Source of the DNA: Desulfosediminicola flagellatus
GTDB taxonomy: Bacteria; Desulfobacterota; Desulfobulbia; Desulfobulbales; Desulfocapsaceae
Length of the DNA stretch: 64,000 nucleotides
Assembly (NCBI RefSeq): GCF_005116655.2
Contig: NZ_CP050698.1
Span: forward strand, 6,590,501-6,654,500
Reading direction: 5' to 3'
This document shows positions 43,290-51,362 of the stretch, piece by piece; position 1 is the first letter of the stretch; every line of letters begins with the position of its first letter. The notes beneath the pieces were generated by a model, which had not been told where the DNA came from, searched no databases, and was given only the letters and a program-made list of their open reading frames with translations. The position numbers were made by a program, and so were the translations under genes.

Positions 43290-43867
43290 AAGAATACCTG
43301 ATTAGTCAGTTTTTGGATAACGGGCTTAACCTTGATGAAAAGGAGCAATTTGTAGAATCTGTCCGCCATGATGAATTCCACAAAGAGACTATTGAGCTGA
43401 TACAGCAGGAGAAACTTTTACGAAGCTGTATGGTTGCAGAATACCCTGAGCCATCGAAGGTAACACTTGGACAACGGTTTAGACTGTTTTTTTTCGCCTA
43501 TCATCCTGCTTGTGCAGGTTTTACTCTCGCAATGCTAATTATTGCTGCAATATTCACATCCAATAGCCGCGATCAGGTGATCATGCCAGCTGAATATTCA
43601 AACATTCAGCACAGATTCGTTCTCTATCTTCCTGATGCGGATTCGACCTCGCTTGTAGGCAATTTTTCAAACTGGGAACCGATCCCGATGCAGAAGGTGG
43701 ATGACTCAGGCTACTGGACGACAAATGTAAATCTTTCGCCGGGAGAGTATCGGTACAGCTATCTCACTGAAGAGGGAAAGAAAATTGCAGATCCGACAAT
43801 TCTGGATAGGGAATATGACGATTTTGGAGGCGAAAACACCGTTATCAGTATAGGGACTGCAATATGA
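43286..43867 (+). CDS. Membrane protein with glucan-binding (AMPK/CBM48-like) domain; likely anti-sigma factor
   Basis: The 193-residue protein has a cytoplasmic part (1-73; LDEKEQFVESVRHDEFHKE, QQEKLLRSC), one membrane helix (~75-93) and an external domain (~108-190). The external domain reads RFVLYLPDADSTSLVGNFSNW, then GYWTTNVNLSPGEYRYSYL and DPTILDREYDDFGGENTVI. This is the early-set fold seen in isoamylase N-termini and in the AMPK beta-subunit glycogen-binding domain; the sugar-facing Trp positions (Trp130 and Trp144) are present. Position and topology suggest an anti-sigma factor that senses a carbohydrate outside the membrane (inference). No ZAS zinc motif is seen. Its stop overlaps the next start by ATGA. 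Confidence 0.82.
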   Translation: MKEYLISQFLDNGLNLDEKEQFVESVRHDEFHKETIELIQQEKLLRSCMVAEYPEPSKVTLGQRFRLFFFAYHPACAGFTLAMLIIAAIFTSNSRDQVIMPAEYSNIQHRFVLYLPDADSTSLVGNFSNWEPIPMQKVDDSGYWTTNVNLSPGEYRYSYLTEEGKKIADPTILDREYDDFGGENTVISIGTAI

Positions 43868-44193
43868 GGATATTGATGTCTATAGCATTGATTTTTTCTG
43901 TGTATATAAGTGGCTGCTCAATGCACACAGTGAAATCCACCGCAACAAACGATGTGAGCTTGAAACTGTTTCGACCATTTGCTGATTGTGTTGATTTTTA
44001 TTCTTCAGACACAGGGTTTTCTCCCCGGCGGGCAGAGAAAACTATCTGGGGGAATTGGGTTGTGCATGTTCCTGATTCTAAAGAGTTTAAATACTTTTAT
44101 GTTGTTGATGGCAAGGTGGTCTTGCCTGATTGTGCATTCAAAGAACAGGATGATTTTGGGCGATTTAATTGTGTATATACTATTTCTTTGTAA
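43864..44193 (+). CDS. Small lipoprotein with glucan-binding-like domain
   Basis: The 109-residue product starts with a lipoprotein signal (MRILMSIALIFSVYISGC; lipobox cysteine 18). The mature part (TIWGNWVVHVPDSKEFKYFY, VVDGKVVLPDCAFKEQDDFG, FNCVYTI) parallels the external domain of the preceding protein, ending in the same DDFG-x-N-V pattern, so it is probably a second, diverged early-set domain. Two cysteine pairs may form disulfides. It is coupled by an ATGA overlap to the membrane protein. It probably sits on the inner face of the outer membrane and may be a ligand-presenting partner (inference). Confidence 0.75.
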   Translation: MRILMSIALIFSVYISGCSMHTVKSTATNDVSLKLFRPFADCVDFYSSDTGFSPRRAEKTIWGNWVVHVPDSKEFKYFYVVDGKVVLPDCAFKEQDDFGRFNCVYTISL

Positions 44194-44253
44194 CCTGCAG
44201 GTTGCTTGTTCGTTATATGTGTAACGACTCTCCTAAAATCATTGAGGATAGCT

Positions 44254-45312
44254 ATGACTTGCAAAAAAACGATATTGACTGGAATCCTGTTAGTGATGGT
44301 TACTGCCGGATCGGTTCTGGCAGATCAACTGCCGGAAAACTGGTCAAACGAGCTTAAACAAAGCACAATAACGCTGATGGCTCAAACCGGGGATCAGACG
44401 CAACCGATGCTCATGACAAAAAGTATGGTCCAGGCGCGATATCAGGAACGCCAGATCATTCAGGTCCAGAACCGTATCAAAGCCAGTATAGATGAAGGTC
44501 TGCCTGCAGAACCGCTCATGCTGAAAGTACGTGAAGGTCTAGTTAAACAGGTTAATCCTGATCAGATTCTGCAGGCCATGGAGCGCGTGCAGCATAGATA
44601 TCGGGAAGCTCACAGGCACGCTAAGCACCTGGCTGACGATCAGACCAGAGAAGCCGTATCAGGCTTAATTGCTGATATTGATGCGGCAGGAATGAAAGAG
44701 CAGGATCTCGATAAAATAGTTACTTCCCTGAGGGCGCGGCATAGTAAAACAGTTCGGGTAACAACACGTCGTCAACTTAATACCGGATCTCTTGAATTGG
44801 CAAGAGACCTTGTCCGGGTTGGTGTTACACCTTCTTTGACTGCGGATGTTGTGAGTGGAATATTAAAGAAAGGTGCCTCGGTTGAAGAGTTAAATGCAAT
44901 AGCGAATGATCTCAAAGCTAACCGTAATAGAAGAACTGCAAATGAACAGGTGATGCTATGCCTGCAAGCTATTAGGCAGGAGCAAACAGTAGAACAGGTT
45001 ATGAGTCGCGTAAAAGAACAGACACGAACCAACAATAGTTACGGTTCTTTTTCCGACGGACAGGATAATAGTAATGGTAGTAGCAGGTCCGGCGGAAGTG
45101 GTTCGGGTAATCAGAGTGGAAGCGGAAGCGGTGGAAGCTCTGGTGGAAGTGGTGGTTCAGGCGGCTCAGGCGGCTCAGGCGGCTCAGGCGGCTCAGGTGG
45201 ATCAGGTGGTTCTGGTGGTTCTGGCGGCGGTTCTGGAAGCAGCGGAGGCGGAGGTTCGGGAAGTGGTAGCGGTGGAGGAGGTAGTGCTGCTGGTGGGGGG
45301 AGGGGCCGCTAG
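44254..45312 (+). CDS. Secreted protein with helical repeats and Gly/Ser-rich tail
   Basis: The ATG at 44254 is chosen: it has a GAGG site and starts a signal peptide (MTCKKTILTGILLVMVTAGS, then VLADQ). A start at 44206 is longer but lacks both. The mature protein is helical and charged (~30-270; LVKQVNPDQILQAMERVQHR, LELARDLVRVGVTPSLTADV, GILKKGASVEELNAIANDL), then ends in a Gly/Ser-rich tail of ~75 residues built from 9-bp DNA repeats. The frame stops at 45310-45312 right after a G6 tract. Removing one G would extend the Gly/Ser tail in frame to the TAG at 45365-45367 (AASSSGGGSTTGNDSGGGKN). The gene closes the ECF sigma cassette, 60 bp after the lipoprotein gene, and may be its target or structural output. 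Function unknown. Confidence 0.8.
   Translation: MTCKKTILTGILLVMVTAGSVLADQLPENWSNELKQSTITLMAQTGDQTQPMLMTKSMVQARYQERQIIQVQNRIKASIDEGLPAEPLMLKVREGLVKQVNPDQILQAMERVQHRYREAHRHAKHLADDQTREAVSGLIADIDAAGMKEQDLDKIVTSLRARHSKTVRVTTRRQLNTGSLELARDLVRVGVTPSLTADVVSGILKKGASVEELNAIANDLKANRNRRTANEQVMLCLQAIRQEQTVEQVMSRVKEQTRTNNSYGSFSDGQDNSNGSSRSGGSGSGNQSGSGSGGSSGGSGGSGGSGGSGGSGGSGGSGGSGGSGGGSGSSGGGGSGSGSGGGGSAAGGGRGR
45142..45237 (+). repeat. Tandem 9-bp repeat encoding Gly-Gly-Ser units
   Basis: About ten units of the type GG(C/T)GG(C/T)TC(A/T) follow one another, including four identical GGCGGCTCA copies around 45160-45196. This encodes a (GGS)n run and is prone to slippage, so its length may vary between strains. 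Confidence 0.85.
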
Positions 45313-45453
45313 TAGTTCTGGCGGCGGATCTACCACAGGCAATGACTCTGGCGGCGGCAAGAATTAGCCCCTTTTTTTTTGCCTGAATTTCTGATTTTCA
45401 ATTATATAGTTGCATCGTGATAAGCTGCTGGAAAGAGCAATGTTTACTTTTAT

Positions 45454-45496
45454 ACACCAATGATCAGGAGGTACGCTGATCATTGGTGTTTTTTTT
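45454..45496 (+). terminator. Rho-independent terminator of the ECF sigma cassette
   Basis: ACACCAATGATCA (45454-45466) and TGATCATTGGTGT (45477-45489) form a perfect 13-bp stem with a 10-nt loop, followed by T8. It lies ~90-140 bp downstream of the Gly/Ser-tailed gene and is the strongest terminator in the window. Confidence 0.92.
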
Positions 45497-45803
45497 GGGG
45501 GGAAAGCTGATTGTTGAGTTGATGGCCCTTTTCGTATCAGGGGTGTCTGCGGCTTTCGCTGCTATATCAAGGCACTCGCACTTGCAACAATACATTGTAT
45601 ACGCACTACATTTTCGGATTGTCCATCTTCACCCCTCAAATTGAAGTAATAGAGATGTAGTGAAATAACATGGAAGTACAGTTTTTTAGGTGATCCCTGC
45701 CAAAACATAACAATACCTTTTGGACCTGTTTGTTGAGACGAAACGCACATTCATAAACAACTGCAGCTGTGTTGGCCTTTTTATCTGAATAGATTGAACT
45801 TAT
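45497..45803. other. Intergenic region, ~307 bp
   Basis: Between the terminator and the convergent GNAT gene nothing stands out: no repeat copy, no RNA gene and no frame with a ribosome site. Confidence 0.5.
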
Positions 45804-46319
45804 TTATGTCGAAAGTTGTTGAACAGTTGAGTTATTGGAAAAGACATAATTGGTATGGCTTTCTCCTGATAAATTAAAGTCTGCCAATCCAACGTGTTCA
45901 AACCCGATATGTTTGTAAAAGCTGATGGCTGATTCATTATGAACCCAGGTTGTTAACCATAGCGTATCTCCACATGCTTTTTGAGCAGCATTGACCAGCA
46001 ATTTACCAATACCCTGTTTCTGGAAAAGATGATGAACATACAGGGTTTTTATCTCATTTCCATATCTCTCGGAATTCTCAAATTTTGATACCAGGTTGAT
46101 AGTTATAAACCCGACGAGGTGATGGGCCTGAAATGCAAGATAGAGTGCATAATCATGGCTTTTATGAAATTTCATGAACTGTTGAGGGGAAAACTCTCTA
46201 AGCACATAGTGGGAAATTTTGTCTCGAATTCCAGTTTTTGCATAGGTGTTCAGCCACACCTGAATTGCCAGTGCTGAAAGATTTTCATAATCTGTATGTT
46301 CGATTTCTCTGATCTGCAT
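45804..46319 (-). CDS. GNAT-family N-acetyltransferase
   Basis: The 171-residue enzyme transfers an acetyl group from acetyl-CoA to an amine. It has the GNAT core: LVGFITINLVSKF (strand 4), IKTLYVHHLFQKQGIGKLLV with the Q-x-x-G-I-G acetyl-CoA loop, LWLTTWVHNESAISFYKHIGF (strand 5 and helix 4). The acceptor cannot be read. GAGAAGAG precedes the ATG. It lies 39 bp downstream of surE on the same strand, with a repeat-end remnant between them. Confidence 0.9.
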   Translation of the reverse strand: MQIREIEHTDYENLSALAIQVWLNTYAKTGIRDKISHYVLREFSPQQFMKFHKSHDYALYLAFQAHHLVGFITINLVSKFENSERYGNEIKTLYVHHLFQKQGIGKLLVNAAQKACGDTLWLTTWVHNESAISFYKHIGFEHVGLADFNLSGESHTNYVFSNNSTVQQLST

Positions 46320-46324
46320 CGCTC

Positions 46325-46343
46325 TTCTCGGGCAGCCTCCTGG
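46325..46343. repeat. Second solitary terminus of repeat family 1
   Basis: TTCTCGGGCAGCCTCCTGG matches at 18 of 19 positions the reverse complement of the left end of the full element at 21942-22089. It sits in the 39-bp gap between surE and the GNAT gene. No second arm is present nearby. Confidence 0.38.
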
Positions 46344-46358
46344 CAGGTGTCTATCGTG

Positions 46359-47156
46359 TTAAGGAGTTAACATGGAGATGAGTGTTTGTTGCTCAACCCG
46401 TGAAGTCATATCAAGGCTGATAGGGGTGACTGATACCACCTTATCTATAGCGAGTGCGTAAATATCCGACTCAGAATTGATATTGTCCTTATCGAATTGT
46501 ATATTCACCCTGCCGTCACCTAATCTGCTGTTGATTGATCCATTCTCAATGATTTTCGAATAATAATGGCTTCTGGCAAGAGTTGTCAGCTTCCACGGGG
46601 TTGAGGGTGATGCGCTGTCGGGTACATCAATTTTGAGAAGATCGACATCATCGGGCATTTTTGAACGCAATAGAGATTGGGCGAATAGGTTGAGAAAATA
46701 TGAGGATGCCGACCAATCCTGGTCAGTGTAATTATGGTGCGAAGAGACGTCTGTCTGCATTGATATCGCAATTCCTGGCACCCCGAAACTCGCTCCTTCC
46801 AGAGCAGCCCCAACTGTCCCGCTGCTCGTGATATTGGTGCCCATATTTTCCCCATAATTAATTCCGGAAATCAGCAAATCAGGTTGTTTGTTGCTGAGTA
46901 TTGTCCTGAAACCATGACGCACGATAAATGCAGGTGAACAATCGCAATGATAGGCTTCGATCTTTGTTCCGTTGACACTGTAGTCTCGTGCTTCAAGCGC
47001 CAGATGTTTCTTGCCGAACAGGCCTCGGCCTGTACCGGTCTGCTGAACACTCGGGGCAAGAATTATTACCTCTCCAAGTGGTAATACGGCTTCTACGGCG
47101 GCTCTTAGGCCTGGTGAATCAATACCGTCGTCATTTGTAACGAGTATTTGTGCCAT
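46359..47156 (-). CDS. surE: 5'/3'-nucleotidase SurE
   Basis: The 265-residue phosphatase removes phosphate from nucleoside monophosphates and is linked to survival in stationary phase. The N-terminus MAQILVTNDDGIDSPGL carries the metal-binding Asp8-Asp9 pair; APSVQQTGTGRG, SGINYGENMGTNITSSGTVG and GVPGIAISM are further family blocks. Length agrees with SurE. An AAAGGAC site precedes the ATG. It is followed on the same strand by a GNAT acetyltransferase, and a YjbR-like gene lies upstream. Confidence 0.96.
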   Translation of the reverse strand: MAQILVTNDDGIDSPGLRAAVEAVLPLGEVIILAPSVQQTGTGRGLFGKKHLALEARDYSVNGTKIEAYHCDCSPAFIVRHGFRTILSNKQPDLLISGINYGENMGTNITSSGTVGAALEGASFGVPGIAISMQTDVSSHHNYTDQDWSASSYFLNLFAQSLLRSKMPDDVDLLKIDVPDSASPSTPWKLTTLARSHYYSKIIENGSINSRLGDGRVNIQFDKDNINSESDIYALAIDKVVSVTPISLDMTSRVEQQTLISMLTP

Positions 47157-47230
47157 AACGTCCTTTGAAAACTATCAGGTGTTGTATTATTGTTATGTTA
47201 TATCGAAGATATGCGTTGTGTGTATTGTGC

Positions 47231-47587
47231 TTACAGTGTCTCAAGATGGGATTTATCTTTCTTTGTGAGTTTATTAACCACCAACGTGTATGAGTCGTCG
47301 ACAAGATCACAAAGCATTTCCAACGGTAATTCACCCGTGAGTGATATGGTAATCCAATGTTTTTTGCTCATATGGTAACCGGGTATAACGGATTCGAATT
47401 GACTGACGAGCATAGCACCATCTTCAGGTATGCACTTAAGCGTAACCCGGGGCACATTCTCATGTTCTGCCAGAAGAGCAAACATTTTACCCATCACTTT
47501 GAATACCATAGCCTCGGGGCCAAACGGATAACTGCTCTCTGCCCCTTTAAGGCTGGCAAGATACTTTTCAACAGCTGTTATACTCAT
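47231..47587 (-). CDS. MmcQ/YjbR family protein
   Basis: The start is placed at the ATG ending at 47587 (MSITAVEKYLASLKGA); an upstream start adds 14 unlike residues. The 118-residue protein matches the MmcQ/YjbR (CyaY-like fold) family: YPFGPEAMVFKVMGKMFALL, VTLKCIPEDGAMLVSQFESVIPGYHMSKKHWITI, and LVDDSYTLVVNKLTKKDK. The family may bind DNA or act as a stress protein, but has no established biochemical role. It lies on the same strand as surE, 74 bp upstream of it. Confidence 0.88.
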   Translation of the reverse strand: MSITAVEKYLASLKGAESSYPFGPEAMVFKVMGKMFALLAEHENVPRVTLKCIPEDGAMLVSQFESVIPGYHMSKKHWITISLTGELPLEMLCDLVDDSYTLVVNKLTKKDKSHLETL

Positions 47588-47687
47588 AATGCAACCTGTG
47601 TAGTGGTGTCGGATAGTAACTGTCTGCAATGTTTTTAGATGTTCTGCGGGGTGAGAACGAGCAGGAACGTTTGAAATCAGAATGTAT

Positions 47688-47707
47688 TGAGGAGAAATCC
47701 GGACTAA
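47688..47707 (-). repeat. Weak match to the start of repeat family 2
   Basis: On the minus strand TAGTCCGGATTTCTCCTCA resembles TAACCCGGATTTCTCATCA at 35677 and the start of the family 2 repeat. It lies in the 249-bp gap between the YjbR-like gene and rubrerythrin, close to a CAGATGA/TCATCTG hairpin. It may be a remnant. Confidence 0.25.
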
Positions 47708-47836
47708 GGTTACCCAGATGACCCCGGAAAGCTGGAATCATCTGAGTATAGAGCGGGCTGCCCAAAGCTACCCGGGAGTCAGTCGATGTGCAATCCCGGC
47801 AGGCGCGGAAGACAATTCTTGCTGCTGCTTGTGCAC

Positions 47837-48412
47837 CTACCAGCTTTTTACGGATAACTCAAAATAGCCTTGTGGGCGGACACACGCCGGACATTTATCC
47901 GGTGCTTCGGTACCATAGTGGATGTAACCACATCCGAGGCACTTCCACTTCTGCTCATTATTCCGAAAAAATACCCTGTTGTTATCGATATTGGCCGCCA
48001 GTTCCCTGAAAAGCTCCTCATGATGTTGCTCTGCCACACTGATAGCATCAAAGGTGTCGGCGGCGCGGGCAAACCCTTCTTCGTTGGCCACTTTGGCAAA
48101 ACCTTTGTACATAACATCATGAACATAGAGTTCAAGCTCGGCCGAAGATATCAGGTTTGAACGCGTGTCTTCGATAACGCCAGTCGGAAATGGCCACGTT
48201 GTTTCAAGCTCTCCGCCATTGAAGAATTTGAAAAACCTCAGGGCATGTTCATATTCCTGATCGGCTGTCTCATCAAAAAGTCTGGCGATCTGGATATAGC
48301 CGTCATCTTCGGCCCGACGTGCAAAAAAATTATATCGAGTTCGAGCCTGTGCCTCTGCAGAAAAAGAAATCAGCAGATTCTTTGCGGTGTTGCTTTCTTT
48401 GAATTTTCCCAT
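47837..48412 (-). CDS. Rubrerythrin
   Basis: The ATG at 48412 (MGKFKESNTAKNLLISFSAE) is chosen; a start 16 codons earlier would overlap the ferredoxin gene. The 191-residue protein has the diiron four-helix domain with E-x-x-H type ligands (AEAQARTRY, FDETADQEYEHALRFF, SVAEQHHEELFREL) and a C-terminal rubredoxin-like site (CLGCGYIHYG, CPACVRPQGYF). It reduces hydrogen peroxide in anaerobes. The ferredoxin gene lies 14 bp upstream in the same operon and is a plausible electron donor. Confidence 0.95.
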   Translation of the reverse strand: MGKFKESNTAKNLLISFSAEAQARTRYNFFARRAEDDGYIQIARLFDETADQEYEHALRFFKFFNGGELETTWPFPTGVIEDTRSNLISSAELELYVHDVMYKGFAKVANEEGFARAADTFDAISVAEQHHEELFRELAANIDNNRVFFRNNEQKWKCLGCGYIHYGTEAPDKCPACVRPQGYFELSVKSW

Positions 48413-48426
48413 GATACGACTCAGGG

Positions 48427-48618
48427 TTATTCGATTATTTCGATTGCATCTGCGCCGCACTCGCTGGCAGCCTTTCGTACGATATCTTCATATTTTTCAG
48501 GGATTTCATCAAACTTAACGATTGATAGGAGCTGGTCTTCATCATACTCGAATACGTCTGGACACAGTTTGTTACAGTGTCGATCGCCCATGCATTGACT
48601 CGTGATTTTTACTTTCAT
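48427..48618 (-). CDS. Small ferredoxin
   Basis: The 63-residue protein has a cysteine pattern for a single iron-sulfur cluster: CMGDRHCNKLCP and a distal Cys in AASECGADAI. This fits the [3Fe-4S]/[4Fe-4S] single-cluster ferredoxins often annotated as such in anaerobes. AGGAGA lies 7 bases before the ATG. It is directly upstream of rubrerythrin on the same strand, so the pair likely forms a peroxide-defence unit. Confidence 0.88.
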   Translation of the reverse strand: MKVKITSQCMGDRHCNKLCPDVFEYDEDQLLSIVKFDEIPEKYEDIVRKAASECGADAIEIIE

Positions 48619-48903
48619 GTTTATCTCCTGTTGAAGTTATACAGTACATCAAAGTTTATAGAGGACTTCCTGGCGCGATAGATGATTTACCTGCGTGAAT
48701 CCGGCCAGGTGAAGCCTCACGGCGTGATGTATCATCATCATTCGAAGTTATAGCCTATGGTTGAGAAAAAAGCATTATAGAACACCAATATCTGGTCAGG
48801 TTTGTTGTGAGCAGGGATAGCTGGTAATAAAAGACAGCTGGAAAAGAGTGTAGGGCGATACCAAAATAGTAGAAACTAAAGAATTCGTACATATACTATT
48901 GGC

Positions 48904-49854
48904 ATGACCGCACTAACCATCTGTTATTCCACACATCGCCCGGAAACACTGGGCCTTACTGCCCGAATCATGCAGACTCATGACTGCATATTTTTAGAAG
49001 AACCGACTCATCCTGAATTTCAGGGGATGCTTGCGGGACGTATTGATCCTGAAGTTCACATGATGGAACTCGATCTTGGTTATCCGGTTTTTGCCTTAAA
49101 ACAATATCGATTGTTACAGTTGCTCAGTCAGGCAGGAAAACAAATCGAACAAGTTGAACCGTACCTTGAGCATCTGGTTGCTATCCAGGAATTTTTTGCA
49201 GATGGAAATTCTCCAGCAGATCTGGACAGATCGTCAGAGCAGTACCTTGTGTATTGTAGTGAAAAAGAAGTTACCGGGCTGCTGATAGATTATTACAAGG
49301 TTGTGAAAGGCGATGACTTTTGTACCATTCTCAAAAAAATGCAGGAGTTCGCTATAGCAGATGCAGCGCGTTTTTTACTACGGGATTCACTGAGAGCCCG
49401 TGAGATTGTGAACCGGTTGCAGTGTGGCAATCATATCTATATAGAATCGGGTTCTATTCATTTAGCCCTGTATAAATACCTCAAAGAGATTATTCCTGAT
49501 AACTGTTCATTGCATGTCGCTTTTATTGAGCGTGAGGCCATGCGTTATCTCGGCGTAACTGGAAACATGTTTAGCCCGGGAGATGAACTGACACTTTCAT
49601 ATATATTTGGCAAAAAACAGCGTCAGGACCGTCAGGATCTCCTTTGTGCTCAGGCGCTGATCTATTCAAAGCTTGTTCGAAAAGATGAGATACGTCCATC
49701 TGATATAGGATATCCACACACTAGAAATGACTTGGAAACCACAAAAATTGTCAGGCAGCTTTCAATAACTGACTGTCGCGAATTGTTTTACAGGATTCGT
49801 TCGCATAGCATTGAAGATTCCTGGTCTATTCTAAGAAAATCTACCAAAAATTAG
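48904..49854 (+). CDS. Hypothetical protein (316 aa)
   Basis: This product is not recognised with confidence. It opens MTALTICYSTHRPETLGLTA and contains the block GNHIYIESGSIHLALYKYLK, which resembles a TraB/PrgY- or GumN-like domain, but I cannot verify this. No signal peptide or membrane helix is evident. It carries many charged helices (KKMQEFAIADAARFLLRDSL; RSSEEQ-rich). There is no ribosome site before the ATG, while a TATACT box lies only ~7 bases upstream, so translation could be leaderless. The FrhB-like gene follows 205 bp later in the same direction. Confidence 0.6.
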   Translation: MTALTICYSTHRPETLGLTARIMQTHDCIFLEEPTHPEFQGMLAGRIDPEVHMMELDLGYPVFALKQYRLLQLLSQAGKQIEQVEPYLEHLVAIQEFFADGNSPADLDRSSEQYLVYCSEKEVTGLLIDYYKVVKGDDFCTILKKMQEFAIADAARFLLRDSLRAREIVNRLQCGNHIYIESGSIHLALYKYLKEIIPDNCSLHVAFIEREAMRYLGVTGNMFSPGDELTLSYIFGKKQRQDRQDLLCAQALIYSKLVRKDEIRPSDIGYPHTRNDLETTKIVRQLSITDCRELFYRIRSHSIEDSWSILRKSTKN

Positions 49855-50059
49855 AAGATCATACGATTGTTATAGAAGCAGGATGGTTGAAGAAAGTGTT
49901 TCTTGGTATGGGATCTTGAGTAGGAGAATGCATATTTTGTGAAAAACTCCTCAATTGTGACATGTTCTCTCAAATATGAAACCTGACATGTTGAGGATGT
50001 CTCTGGTCTGTGGCATTGATGTGTTTGCAGGAGAATCTTTTCTCTATCGGGATTGACTG

Positions 50060-51310
50060 ATGAGTCGTAAGATCCACACAATTCAAGATGTAGTAGACTG
50101 GAATCTTTGTGTTGGCTGTGGTGCATGTGTTGCAATGTGCACGCATAACCATGGCACTACATTAGAAGACATTGGCAGTGTAGGAATTCGCCCGAAGTTT
50201 ACCGGCGATTATTGTAAACACTGCAGTGACTGTCTTTCGATTTGCCCGGGGTACTCCATTGATGCCAGTGAAGTTCGGGACACTGAGCTCGAAACAGCCA
50301 TTGAAAATCTGCTTGTTGGAACATACCACGCTCTCTATGAAGGCCATTCTGCTGACCCATACATTCGCTATACCGGTTCATCGGGCGGGGTGTTGACATC
50401 GCTTGCTGCCTATTGTCTCGAGCAGGAAGGGATGGATTTTGTGCTTCACACGGCTATGAATCCTGATGAACCCTGGAAAAACAGAACTGTAATCAGCAGG
50501 AGCCGGGAAGAGCTGATAGCACGAGCAGGTTCACGCTATTGTACATCTTCTCCGTGTGAGTGGCTGGATCGCATTGAAAATAATGATAAGCCATGTGTGT
50601 TTATCGGAAAGCCATGTGACGTTGCTGCGCTAACAAAGGCTCGCAGGGTACGACCTGAGCTGGACAGAAAGGTTGGACTTGCCATGTCTTTTTTTTGTGC
50701 TGGAACACCATGCTCCGACGCAGTGATGGAGCTCGCCAACACACTTGGAGCTGATACTCAGGATATATCCTCGGTGCATTTTCGCGGGCAGGGGTGGCCG
50801 GGGAAGTTCAGGGTGAATAGAGGTCCTGAAAGTGAGCCTATAACCAATACATATATAGATACCTGGAAAAAGCTTTCCAGAAGACGTCCCTTTAGATGTC
50901 ATATATGCCCTGACGGGATGGGCCAGCTTTCTGATATCGTTTCGGGTGATGCCTGGAACCGGTACACAGGAACGGGTGAGAACCCGGGTTTATCCCATGT
51001 GATTGTGAGAACAGCTCATGGTCGTGAGATACTTAAGAAAGCCGAAGATGCGGGATATCTGAATCTTCTTACCATAGAGCCTGATGATATTATCGAGGCA
51101 CAGGGGCTGGTGTTGCGCCGCACAATGGCTTTCGGTCGAATCGTAGGTATGAAACTTACTGGAGCACCGACCACCGAGTTTAAAAATTTTCATCTCTTGC
51201 AGGCGTGGCTGAAAAACAATCCTTCCACTATGCTCATAAGTATTTTCGGAACCCTTAAGAGAATGGCTTTACGAGGGTTATATCGAAAAGGTACATCCTA
51301 CTACCGCTAA
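50060..51310 (+). CDS. FrhB-family iron-sulfur flavoprotein (coenzyme F420 hydrogenase beta subunit-like)
   Basis: The 416-residue protein starts with a double [4Fe-4S] ferredoxin segment (LCVGCGACVAMC and YCKHCSDCLSICPG). The FrhB core follows (YTGSSGGVLTSLAAYCLEQ; GKPCDVAALTKARR; FFCAGTPCSDAV; RCHICPDGMGQLSDIVSGDA). Members reduce or oxidise cofactors such as F420 or pair with hydrogenases and polysaccharide pyruvyl/acyltransferase-type systems. In organisms without F420 the partner is unknown. No hydrogenase gene is next to it. It ends close to a G/C stem-loop shared with the convergent M16 protease gene. Confidence 0.88.
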   Translation: MSRKIHTIQDVVDWNLCVGCGACVAMCTHNHGTTLEDIGSVGIRPKFTGDYCKHCSDCLSICPGYSIDASEVRDTELETAIENLLVGTYHALYEGHSADPYIRYTGSSGGVLTSLAAYCLEQEGMDFVLHTAMNPDEPWKNRTVISRSREELIARAGSRYCTSSPCEWLDRIENNDKPCVFIGKPCDVAALTKARRVRPELDRKVGLAMSFFCAGTPCSDAVMELANTLGADTQDISSVHFRGQGWPGKFRVNRGPESEPITNTYIDTWKKLSRRRPFRCHICPDGMGQLSDIVSGDAWNRYTGTGENPGLSHVIVRTAHGREILKKAEDAGYLNLLTIEPDDIIEAQGLVLRRTMAFGRIVGMKLTGAPTTEFKNFHLLQAWLKNNPSTMLISIFGTLKRMALRGLYRKGTSYYR

Positions 51311-51318
51311 AAAGATGA

Positions 51319-51357
51319 ATCCCCCCGAACCACATTGAAAATCAGATTCGGGGGGGA
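51319..51357. terminator. GC-rich stem-loop between convergent genes
   Basis: TCCCCCCGAA (51320-51329) pairs with TTCGGGGGGGA (51347-51357) with one bulged G. It sits between the FrhB-like gene and the end of the M16 protease gene and could stop transcription from both sides, though a T-run is missing. Confidence 0.5.
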
Positions 51358-51362
51358 GTCTG

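Noticed and set aside
45142..45237. Possible CRISPR-like or satellite repeat
   Set aside because: The units are contiguous 9-bp codon repeats without spacers inside a coding frame.
45074..45367. Ala/Val-rich frame overlapping the Gly/Ser tail
   Set aside because: It is the +1 shadow of the Gly/Ser repeats; only its final ~20 codons, after the G6 tract, look like real tail sequence.
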